DNA from: Pedomonas sp051304405
GTDB taxonomy: Bacteria > Pseudomonadota > Alphaproteobacteria > Sphingomonadales > Sphingomonadaceae
Assembly (NCBI RefSeq): GCF_051304405.1
Contig: NZ_JBPPGG010000001.1
Coordinates: forward strand, 930,001 to 994,000
DNA length: 64,000 nucleotides
Direction: 5' to 3'
Under the pieces are notes generated by a model, which worked only from the letters and a program-made list of their open reading frames with translations, had not been told where the DNA came from and searched no databases. The position numbers were made by a program, and so were the translations under genes. Below, in pieces: positions 47,592 through 55,500 of this stretch. How positions within the stretch are numbered: position 1 is the stretch's first letter; every line of letters starts with the position of its first letter.

Positions 47592-47654
47592 ACCGTCAGG
47601 CGGCACAGACACCGCGACCATAGTCAACCTTGTCCGAGCGCTCTTTCAGAGGGT

Positions 47655-47750
47655 TGCAGATGGGCTTGCCCCTCTGCACTCCCTTTCGATTTTCGGGACA
47701 TGCGCGCGGCCCGCCAAACGAATGGGGTGCAGGGGTCCAAGACCCCTGCA
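47655..47750. repeat. Dispersed double-hairpin element, copy F (compact)
   Basis: Left hairpin 47655-47678 (arm TGCAGATGGGC, one mismatch), right hairpin 47728-47750 (arm TGCAGGGGTC, CAA loop). The interior is CTCCCTTTCGATTTTCGGGA facing AAACGAATGGGG. At 96 bp it is the shortest two-armed copy. It lies upstream of the LysE gene. Together with the two short repeats it makes up the 518-bp gene-free stretch 47349-47866. Confidence 0.82.
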
Positions 47751-47866
47751 AAAAGTCCACCTGCAAAACTGACATACCTGCAATTACAAAAAATGTGGTA
47801 CGCAAACAGGACACGCCCTAATATCCGGCCGCTGTCGATCCCTCGAGCCAGGACAGGGGACTGCCC

Positions 47867-48538
47867 ATGACAGGCTTTGACCTTCTCCCGAACGACGTGC
47901 TTCCGCCCTTACCCCAGCTTGCAACCTTCGCCGTGGCGGCGCTGGCGCTCAACGTGACGCCGGGCGCGGACATGACCCTTGTGGGCATCTCCGCCGCGCG
48001 GAGCGGCGTGCGCGCCGGGTTCGCCGCCGCGCTGGGGGTGGCCGCCGGCTGCTGCGTCCACATCCTGTTCGCGGTGGCGGGGCTTTCGGCGCTGATCGCC
48101 GCCTCCCAGACCGCCTTCACCGTGCTCAAGTGGGCAGGCGCCGCCTACCTTCTCTACCTCGCCTGGGGGCTGATCCGCTCGGCCCCGGCCAAAGCCGATC
48201 CGAGCGAGGCTCCCGATACCGCCCACATACCCCAGGCTCCGGCGGATGCCCGGCGCGCCTTCCGGCAGGGCGCGCTGGTGAACGTGACCAATCCCAAGGT
48301 GGGGCTGTTCTTCCTCGCCTTCCTGCCCCAGTTCATCGACCCGGCCCACGGGCATCAGACGATACAGATCGCCGCGCTCGGCCTGTGGTTCACCACCAGC
48401 GGCACACTGGTGAACTTCGCCGTCGCCCTCGTCGCCGCCCGGCTCAAGGGCAGCGCCCGCCTCGGCCAGGCTATCCGCTGGGCAACCGCCAGCATCATGG
48501 GCGGACTGGCCGTGCGGCTGGCCCTCAGCGAGCGTTGA
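47867..48538 (+). CDS. LysE/RhtB family exporter
   Basis: A 223-residue inner-membrane protein with five to six spans. ALNVTPGADMTLVGISAARSG (first part) matches the N-terminal LysE signature, where Pro-Gly-Ala/Pro-Asp lies between spans one and two; NVTNPKVGLFFLAFLPQFI is the second family motif. The family exports amino acids or their derivatives (homoserine lactone, threonine, cysteine). Substrate unknown. AGGACAGGGG precedes ATG 47867. Convergent with the YjaB-like gene across repeat copy G. Confidence 0.9.
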   Translation: MTGFDLLPNDVLPPLPQLATFAVAALALNVTPGADMTLVGISAARSGVRAGFAAALGVAAGCCVHILFAVAGLSALIAASQTAFTVLKWAGAAYLLYLAWGLIRSAPAKADPSEAPDTAHIPQAPADARRAFRQGALVNVTNPKVGLFFLAFLPQFIDPAHGHQTIQIAALGLWFTTSGTLVNFAVALVAARLKGSARLGQAIRWATASIMGGLAVRLALSER

Positions 48539-48569
48539 GGGGATCGGGGATTGTAAACTGGATTTGAGT

Positions 48570-48738
48570 TGCAGGGGTCCTGGACCCCTGCACCCCTTTC
48601 GTTTTTCGGGGCCGTGGTTCCGGCATTCCCTGGAAACGCGGCCGTTTGAAAATCTGATTTATCGGGCCGCGCCCCTGTCCACGCGCACGTCCCGGTTACG
48701 AAAGGGAGGTTGCCAGGAGGGTCCGAGACCCTCCTGCA
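48570..48738. repeat. Dispersed double-hairpin element, copy G
   Basis: Left hairpin 48570-48592 (arm TGCAGGGGTCC, one-base centre), right hairpin core 48714-48735 (arm CAGGAGGGTC, CGA loop). The interior has CCCTTTCGTTTTTCGGGGCC, an internal hairpin GCCGTGGTTCC / GGAAACGCGGC, and TACGAAAGGGAGG. Between convergent LysE and YjaB-like genes. Confidence 0.85.
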
Positions 48739-48761
48739 AAAAACCGAAGAACAATCATCAC

Positions 48762-49220
48762 TTATCGCGAAGGAACGAGCTCTTGCGTCCGCACCATGTG
48801 CAGGAGGGGGTAGGGGCGGCCGTCGTCGTCCGTGGGGGAGCGGCCGGTCTCGGTGAAGCCCATCTTCCGGTAGAAGCCGACGGCCTGGTCGTTCTGCTCG
48901 TTCACGTCCACCGTCACCACGCCGCAGAGGCGGGCGGCGTGTTCCACCAGCATCCTGCCGAGCCCCGCGCCGCGGTGGTCCGGGTCGATGAACAGGCTGT
49001 CGATATGGCTGCCGTTCAACCCCATGAACCCGAGCGGGTGGTCGCTGTCGTCTACGGCGACAACCAGTTGGGCGTGGGGCAGGTAGAGGGAGCCGACGAC
49101 CCTGTCGATCTCGCGGAAGTCCGCCTCGGCGAGGAAGTGGTGGGTGGCGCGCACCGACCGGCGCCAGAGGGAGTGCAGGTGCGGCACGTCGGCGGGCGCG
49201 GACGGGCGAAGTGTTGTCAT
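48762..49220 (-). CDS. YjaB-like GNAT acetyltransferase
   Basis: A 152-residue GCN5-type acetyltransferase. It aligns by eye with E. coli YjaB along its length: LWRRSVRATHHFLAEADF, VAVDDSDHPLGFMGLNG, HIDSLFIDPDHRGAGLGRML (acetyl-CoA pyrophosphate loop), VNEQNDQAVGFYRKMGF, GRSPTDDDGRPYPLLHM. ATG 49220 is preferred to an in-frame GTG nine bases upstream. Physiological substrate unknown. The 230-bp region between it and mdh holds no gene I can support. Confidence 0.88.
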   Translation of the reverse strand: MTTLRPSAPADVPHLHSLWRRSVRATHHFLAEADFREIDRVVGSLYLPHAQLVVAVDDSDHPLGFMGLNGSHIDSLFIDPDHRGAGLGRMLVEHAARLCGVVTVDVNEQNDQAVGFYRKMGFTETGRSPTDDDGRPYPLLHMVRTQELVPSR

Positions 49221-49450
49221 GGGCGGCACTTTCTGTCGTCTTCTGTCGTGACGGGCGGGCCGGCGGCAGGATCCCCCTTGTCGGGCCTAGCTGAAAAAAT
49301 AGCCTTGGCCAAAAAAAGACGCATCCCACCCTCCCCCTTTTGCAAAAAGAGGTATAGCAGTGCCCCGGGGCGAACCAGCTGCGAAGCCCCCACGTTCTAG
49401 CGCCGGACAATGCAGACCGAAGTTCTCGAGTCGTATGAAAGGATGATGAA

Positions 49451-50440
49451 ATGGCCAAATCCCCTCTCCGCGTAGCCGTCACGGGCGCCGCCGGGCAGAT
49501 CTGCTACTCGCTGCTGTTCCGCATCGCGAATGGCGATGTCTTCGGCAAGGACCAGCCGGTTATCCTCCAGCTTCTCGACATTCCGCAGTCCCTCAACGCC
49601 GTGAAGGGCGTGGTGATGGAGCTTGAGGATTGCGCCTTCCCGCTGCTGGCTGGCGTCACCGTTTCCGACGACGCGAACGAGGCCTTCAAGGACATCGACG
49701 CCGCCTTCCTCGTGGGCGCGCGTCCGCGCTCGAAGGGCATGGAGCGCCGCGACCTGCTCGCCGCCAACGCCGCCATCTTCAAGGTACAGGGTGCGGCTCT
49801 CAACACCGTGGCCAAGAAGACCGCCAAGGTGATCGTGGTCGGCAACCCGGCCAACACCAACGCCTGGATTCTGGCCCACAACGCGCCGGACTTCCCGGCC
49901 GAGAACATCTCGGCGATGACCCGCCTCGACCACAACCGCGCCCTCGCCCAGCTGTCGGCCAAGACCGGCGTCTCCGTCGACTCGATCGAGAAGTTCGTGA
50001 TCTGGGGCAACCACTCGCCCACCATGTTCGCCGACTACTTCCAGGCCTCCTCGGGCGGCAAGGCCCTGCCGGCGCTGGTGAATGACGAAGCCTGGTACAA
50101 GGACACCTTCATCCCGACGGTCGCCCAGCGCGGCACCGCCATCATCGAAGCCCGCGGCGCCTCCTCGGCCGCCTCGGCTGCCAACGCCGCCATCGACCAC
50201 ATGCGCGACTGGTTCCTCGGCTCCAACGGCAACTGGGTGTCCATGGCCATTCCGTCCGACGGCTCCTACGGCATCCCCGAGGGCCTGATGTGCTCGGTGC
50301 CGGTGATCACCACCGCCGGCGGCACCTTCGAGCGCGTGAAGGGTCTGGAGCTGAACGAATTCCAGCGCGCCAAGATCGACCGCTCCGTGCAGGAGCTGAT
50401 CGAAGAGCGCGACGCCGTGCTGGAAATCCTCAACGGCTGA
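49451..50440 (+). CDS. mdh: Malate dehydrogenase, cytosolic-type (not the LDH-like type)
   Basis: Interconverts malate and oxaloacetate with NAD(H). The 329-residue protein starts VAVTGAAGQICYSLLFRIAN, the GAAGQIGY signature of the group related to eukaryotic cytosolic and Thermus/Burkholderia enzymes (here Gly is replaced by Cys in QIC). VGNPANTNAW, TRLDHNRA and IWGNHSP hold the NAD and catalytic Arg/Asp/His residues. Most alphaproteobacteria instead have an LDH-like MDH starting GSGMIGG, in a sucCD cluster. AAAGGATG precedes ATG 49451. Confidence 0.94.
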   Translation: MAKSPLRVAVTGAAGQICYSLLFRIANGDVFGKDQPVILQLLDIPQSLNAVKGVVMELEDCAFPLLAGVTVSDDANEAFKDIDAAFLVGARPRSKGMERRDLLAANAAIFKVQGAALNTVAKKTAKVIVVGNPANTNAWILAHNAPDFPAENISAMTRLDHNRALAQLSAKTGVSVDSIEKFVIWGNHSPTMFADYFQASSGGKALPALVNDEAWYKDTFIPTVAQRGTAIIEARGASSAASAANAAIDHMRDWFLGSNGNWVSMAIPSDGSYGIPEGLMCSVPVITTAGGTFERVKGLELNEFQRAKIDRSVQELIEERDAVLEILNG

Positions 50441-50470
50441 TCTGGCACCGGAGCGTTCTGTCTTTCGATT

Positions 50471-50570
50471 TGCAGGAGGGTCTATGACCCTCCTGGCAAC
50501 ATCCCTTGTCGTTACAGGGACGCGCGCGCGATCAAAGGCGCAGCCTGGGAACGAGAAGGTAAGTGCGAAC
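50471..50570. repeat. Dispersed hairpin element, copy H (single arm)
   Basis: Hairpin core 50473-50495 (arm CAGGAGGGTC, TAT loop), followed by a degenerate CATCCCTTGTCG flank and GGGACGCGCGCG. No right arm. Just after mdh. Confidence 0.75.
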
Positions 50571-50583
50571 CGCTCCAAAGGTT

Positions 50584-50622
50584 ACGCCGTCCTGCCCCCG
50601 GGCAGGGCGGCGTTTTCGTTTT
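50584..50622 (+). terminator. Strong rho-independent terminator downstream of mdh
   Basis: A 14-bp stem (50584-50597 with 50600-50613, one T-G pair) with a two-base centre and TTTTCGTTTT tail. It separates mdh from the AT-rich FRG-domain gene. Confidence 0.9.
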
Positions 50623-50686
50623 GTAATACATTGTAAAATTTATATCTTTAAGCTCTCGGGCAAGCAGTCGACAGAGCAAAAAGCCT

Positions 50687-51583
50687 ATGGAAGAAGAGAA
50701 CGTAGAAAAAATACATATCAAAAACATATCCGAGTTTGTAAATGTAATAGAAAAAATACAATACGATCACGACACCCTAAGATGCTACCGAGGACAATCG
50801 TCCCATATATGGCCGTTCATACCCAGTATATACCGAAATGGATATTCTGAATTTGAGGACAAGATATTAATTGAACTTTTCACAGAAATACCAGACGAAT
50901 TCTCAACAGATAAAACTGCATATCAAAGATTAGTAAGAGCTCAGCACTACGGCCTACCAACAAGACTTCTTGACGTCACAATGAATCCCCTTGTGGCATT
51001 ATATTTCGCATGCAGCGAGGAAAACGGCAAAGATGGCAAGGTTGCAGTATTTAAATTCAACAGAACAGATTCAAAATTTCCCAATAGCGACACAATTAGC
51101 ATAATATGCAATATGGCGTTACTAAATTATGAAGAGAAAGAAGAAATAAATAGTTATTTTTTATACTTATATTTCGAGTCCATCGCATCAAAAGAATCAT
51201 ACAGAAAAGTAAACGAAAGATCAAAAGACCTATTTACATCGTTAAAAGCGACTGAAAGACTTTTAAGTTTTATAAGAACAGAAAAACCATATTTTGAAAA
51301 CAAACTCAAAATACTAGATTTAAATAGATACTATTTTATACACCCTCCTAAAAATAATAGGAGAATAATTGCCCAGTCCGGCGCTTTTATAGCGTCAGGC
51401 ATACAGACCAGAATAAAATCGCCAGTTGAGCTTGAGATCATCGTGCCATCAACAGAAAAAATTAACATAATAAGGCAGCTTGAAAAACTAAATATAACTC
51501 GAAGGTCGCTTTTTCCAGACATTGAAAACATATGTCAAGACATTAAATTAAAATCAGAACACACACTTAATTATTCCAAATAG
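50687..51583 (+). CDS. FRG-domain protein
   Basis: A 298-residue cytoplasmic protein with an FRG domain near the N-terminus: YRGQ at 34-37, SIYRNG, and QHYGLPTRLLDVTMNPLVAL at 86-105, which contain the conserved Arg, Gln-His and Thr-Arg-x-x-Asp-x-(S/T) residues of the family. The C-terminal 150 residues (Lys/Glu/Ile/Asn-rich) are unassigned. The biochemical role of FRG is unknown; FRG genes are often found among accessory or defence genes. Base composition is strongly AT-rich, unlike every neighbour, and codons end in A or T, a clear sign of recent transfer. It is isolated, without a partner gene. Confidence 0.88.
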   Translation: MEEENVEKIHIKNISEFVNVIEKIQYDHDTLRCYRGQSSHIWPFIPSIYRNGYSEFEDKILIELFTEIPDEFSTDKTAYQRLVRAQHYGLPTRLLDVTMNPLVALYFACSEENGKDGKVAVFKFNRTDSKFPNSDTISIICNMALLNYEEKEEINSYFLYLYFESIASKESYRKVNERSKDLFTSLKATERLLSFIRTEKPYFENKLKILDLNRYYFIHPPKNNRRIIAQSGAFIASGIQTRIKSPVELEIIVPSTEKINIIRQLEKLNITRRSLFPDIENICQDIKLKSEHTLNYSK

Positions 51584-51976
51584 TCCAATTATTGAGTACA
51601 GTTGGGCCGAAGCGACCCAATGTTCCGGCCCTCAACTTTTCAAGATATACAGATTACTGATGTAAACGCAACACAATTCAAACCGGAAATTATTATCATT
51701 TTATTATTCATTTATCTTAAAATTACACAAACCCCTCGTTATGCCAAACGTTTTCCTTAAACAATCGATATTTTAAATCTAATTATTTTGGTTTTTAATA
51801 CATATACTTCGACCCCCTGGTGTAGTTTTATGCTCACATCATGCATCGTTCTGGGATACTACTCCATTTTTTAGACATTAATTTCGAGAAACTGCGAGAA
51901 GCTGAAGGCGTTGGCGCAGATGACAGCAGATAACAATGGTTCGCGCGGTCTCCGATCCTGAGAAGGGGATTCTCAC
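51584..51976. other. AT-rich intergenic stretch, no gene seen
   Basis: About 390 bp between the FRG gene and the next. It is AT-rich up to about 51890, then composition returns towards the core. No open frame longer than trivial, no integrase fragment, and no repeat matching the left side (50623-50686) that I could find. Confidence 0.5.
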
Positions 51977-52402
51977 ATGGATAAGAGAGTATTGGTAGCC
52001 GACAGCCATACGCTTCTGCGCCTTCTGGACCAAACCGAGGCCGCGCCGCGCGGGGCCCTGCTGGAATACAATTCCTGTGCGGCCCGCTGGGAGCTGTGGG
52101 TGCTGCCGGCGCGAAACGTGGACGCCCGCAGCTTCGACCGCCGGGTCTACGAAGCGCTCAGGCATCACCGCGAACAGTTTCTGGAGATGCGCCTGGGCCT
52201 GTCACCTGTCATCGTCCGGGTGCTCCCCGAGAGCCATTCCCTGGTTCCGGCGCTGAATGACCTGTACCGGCTGGAAGGTCTTGGCTGCCGGGTGCTTGGC
52301 ACGCGCAGGCTGGGGGAATGGATCGTGGAAAACGCCATCCTGCTGCGCTGGGCGACGGAAGAGTCGGTGAACTCCCGCTGGCACCTGCAGGCAATCGCCT
52401 GA
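51977..52402 (+). CDS. Hypothetical protein
   Basis: A 141-residue soluble protein I do not recognise. It starts MDKRVLVADSHTLLRLLDQT, has a probable alpha/beta order, LEYNSCAARWELWVLP, and a central HHREQFLEMRLGLSPVIVRV segment, and ends with TRRLGEWIVENAILLRWATE. GAGAAGGGGATT precedes ATG 51977. GC-biased codons match the core chromosome, unlike the FRG gene upstream. The start VLVADSHTL superficially recalls a receiver domain, but the later phospho-acceptor pattern is missing. Confidence 0.7.
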   Translation: MDKRVLVADSHTLLRLLDQTEAAPRGALLEYNSCAARWELWVLPARNVDARSFDRRVYEALRHHREQFLEMRLGLSPVIVRVLPESHSLVPALNDLYRLEGLGCRVLGTRRLGEWIVENAILLRWATEESVNSRWHLQAIA

Positions 52403-52460
52403 AAACGGCAAGGGCCGCACTCCGGTTGCCGGAGCACGGCCCTTTTAAACGAACGGGAGG

Positions 52461-52514
52461 TGCAGGAGGGGAGACCCTTGAATGTGCGCCTCCGCGCACG
52501 GGGCCCCTCCTGCA
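52461..52514. repeat. Dispersed hairpin element, copy I (single arm with nested hairpin)
   Basis: Outer arms TGCAGGAGGGG (52461) and CCCCTCCTGCA (to 52514), with a nested hairpin GTGCGC / GCGCAC inside. It is preceded by AAACGAACGGGAGG, the right-hand flank of the family. It lies between convergent genes (hypothetical and NAD-GDH). Confidence 0.8.
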
Positions 52515-52538
52515 ATCAAATCCCCATCCGGTCTCCGC

Positions 52539-55500
52539 TTACCGCGACAGCTGCTGGCGCACCTGCGAGGCGAGGTGGGTGAGCTTGGCGGTGGTGGCGG
52601 GCTTGGAGGCCCGGACGTTGGCGACGAGCGCGCGGATGCGGTCGGCGCAGGGCTCCTGCTCCGCCAGCCACCGCTCGACCGCCGCCTGGGCCGAGCCGCC
52701 GCCTGCCGTCTGGACGAGGCGGCGGATCAGCTCGAGGCGCACCCGCTCGAAGTCGTGGGCGGTGCCGGCCAGCAGCAGGCGCTCCCACGGATCGGCGGGC
52801 ATGAGGCTGGAGGCCATGCCGGCCGCCCAGTCCAGGCCCAGCCGGTCGCCGAGCAGGGTGTAGGCGTGGGCCACGTCCGCTTCGTCCGCGCCCAGTTCCT
52901 CCGCCAGCAGCGCGACGCCGACGACGCCGTTGAGCACCACCAGCAGCAGGAGGGCCTCCTGCACGTCCGGCGGCGTGCCGCGTTCCACCAGCGTCTGCCG
53001 GTACTGCTCGACCATGGCGCGCGGCTCCGGCCGCAGCAGCTCGTTCACCTGCGGGATCAGCCGGTCGATGCCCGGCCGCAGGCGCACGATCATGGTGCTG
53101 GGCGACAGGCTCTCGCCGGAGAAGCGCAGCACGTCCTCGATCTGCCGCTTGAGCGCGCCCGCCGCTTCCCGGTGCAGGCGGATCTGGAGGTCCGCCGCGA
53201 TGCGGTAGTCGTAGCTGTCGATGAGACGCCACAGGGCGCGGGTGTCGAACACCTCGCGGGCCACCACGAAGGCGCCCACCACCTGGTCGAGCCCGGCGCC
53301 GGTTTCCTCCGCCAGCTCGAAGGCGAGGGTGATGCCGCCCCGGTTGACGACGGCGTTGGACAGCTTGGTGGCGATCAGCTCCCGCCGCAGCGGGTGGTTG
53401 CGGATTTCCGCCGCGAACCGCTGTTGCAGCTGCTCCGGGAAGGCCTGGATGAGATCCTGCTCCATCACCGGATCATCGAGGATGGCCGAATCCAGCAGCG
53501 CCTCGTAGAGCCGCAGCTTGGCATACGCCAGCAGCACCGCCAGCTCGGGCCGGGTGAGACCTTCGCCCGCGGCGATGCGGCGCTCCAGCTCCTCGTCGGA
53601 CGGCAGGCCCTCCACCGCGCGGTTGAGGTGGCCCGAGGCTTCCAGCGTCTGGATGAGCCGGGCATAGGCGGGCACGGCGTGCGCCCCGCCCACCTCGGCG
53701 ACCGAGAGCGCCTGGGTCTGGAGGTAGTTGTCGCGCAGCACGAGGGCGGAGACGTTGTCGGTCATCTCCTCCAGCAGCTTGTCGCGCTCTGCCATGGGCA
53801 GGCGGCCGCTGGCCACGATCGGGTTGAGGAGAATCTTGATGTTCACCTCGTTGTCCGAGCAGTCCACGCCCGCCGAGTTGTCGATGAAGTCGGCGTTGAC
53901 GCGGCCGCCCTTGCGGGCGAAGGCGATGCGCGCCGCCTGGGTGAAGCCCAGGTTGGCGCCTTCGCCCACCACCTTGACGCGCAGCTCCTCCGCGTCGATG
54001 CGGACCGGATCGTTGGCCTTGTCGCCGGCGGCCGAATGGGGCTCGCTGGCGGCCTTCACGTAGGTGCCGATGCCGCCCATCCACAGCAGGTCCGCCTCCA
54101 TCTTCAGGATGGCGCGGATCAGCTCCACCGGGGTGAGGCTGGACTCGGCAACGCCGAGCATGGCCTGGATCTCCGGCGTCAGGTCGATGGACTTGGCCGT
54201 GCGCGGGAAGACGCCGCCGCCCGGCGAGATGAGCGCCGGGTCATAGTCCGCCCACGACGAGCGCGGCAGGTTGAACAGGCGCTCGCGCTCGCGGAAGCTG
54301 GCCTCCGGGTCCGGGTTCGGGTCGAGGAAGATGTGGCGGTGGTCGAACGCCGCCACCAGCTTGATCGCCCGGCTGCGGAGCATGCCGTTGCCGAACACGT
54401 CGCCGGACATGTCGCCCACGCCCACCACCCGCACCGGGTCGGTGGCCACGTTGATGCCCATTTCGCGGAAGTGCCGCTCCACGGAAATCCACGCGCCCTT
54501 GGCGGTGATGCCCATCGCCTTGTGGTCATAGCCGTGGCTGCCGCCCGAGGCGAAGGCGTCGCCCAGCCAGTGGCCGCGCTCCAGCGAGATGGCGTTGGCG
54601 ATGTCGGAGAAGGTGGCCGTGCCCTTGTCGGCCGCCACCACCAGGTAGGGATCGTCGTCGTCGTGGCGCACCACGCGCACCGGCGGCACCACCTCGCCCT
54701 CCACCAGGTTGTCGGTCACCGACAGCAGGGCGCGGATGAAGATCTGGTACGCCGCCTTGCCCTCGGCCAGCCAGGCCTCGCGGTCGGAGGCGGGGGGCAG
54801 CTGCTTGGGATAGAAGCCGCCCTTGGCGCCCACCGGCACGATGACCGCATTCTTGACCATCTGCGCCTTCAGGAGGCTGAGCACCTCGGTGCGGAAGTCG
54901 TCGCGCCGGTCGGACCAGCGCAGGCCGCCGCGCGCCACCTTGCCGCCGCGCAGGTGGATGCCCTCCACCCGCGGCGAGTAGACGAAGATCTCGCGGAAGG
55001 GAACGGGCAGGGGCAGGCCCGGCACCTGGGAGGAGTTGATCTTGAACGCCAGCGCCTCGCGCTCCGGCTGGTAGGCGTTGGTGCGCACCGTCGCCAGGAT
55101 CACCGAGCGGTAGAGCCGGAGGATGCGGTCGTCCGCCAGCGCCTCGACCTTGGCCAGCGCCTCGCCGATGCGGGCAAGGACGGCTTCCTCCAGCTTGGGA
55201 TCGGCCCGGTCGGGGTCGAAGCGGGCAGCGAACAGGTCGGCCAGCGCCGCCGTCAGCTGCGGATAGGCGACAAGCGCCGCCTGCACCGTGTCCTGGCCGT
55301 AGGGCAGGCCGATCTGGCGCATGTAGCGGAAGTAGGCGCGGAACAGGCCGGCCTGCTCGACGCTGAGGTTGACCTTGATGACAAGGGCGTTGAAGCCGTC
55401 GTCCTCCTGCTCGCCGCCGAGGATGGCGCGCAGCGCCGGCTCCAGCGTCGGCTTCAGCCAGTCGAGGTCGAGCGGCTGGCCGTTGGGGTCCTCCAGCAGG

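Noticed and set aside
47361..47870. 169-codon open frame after the nuclease-like gene
   Set aside because: It runs through the 15-bp tandem repeat and repeat copy F and has no consistent coding pattern.
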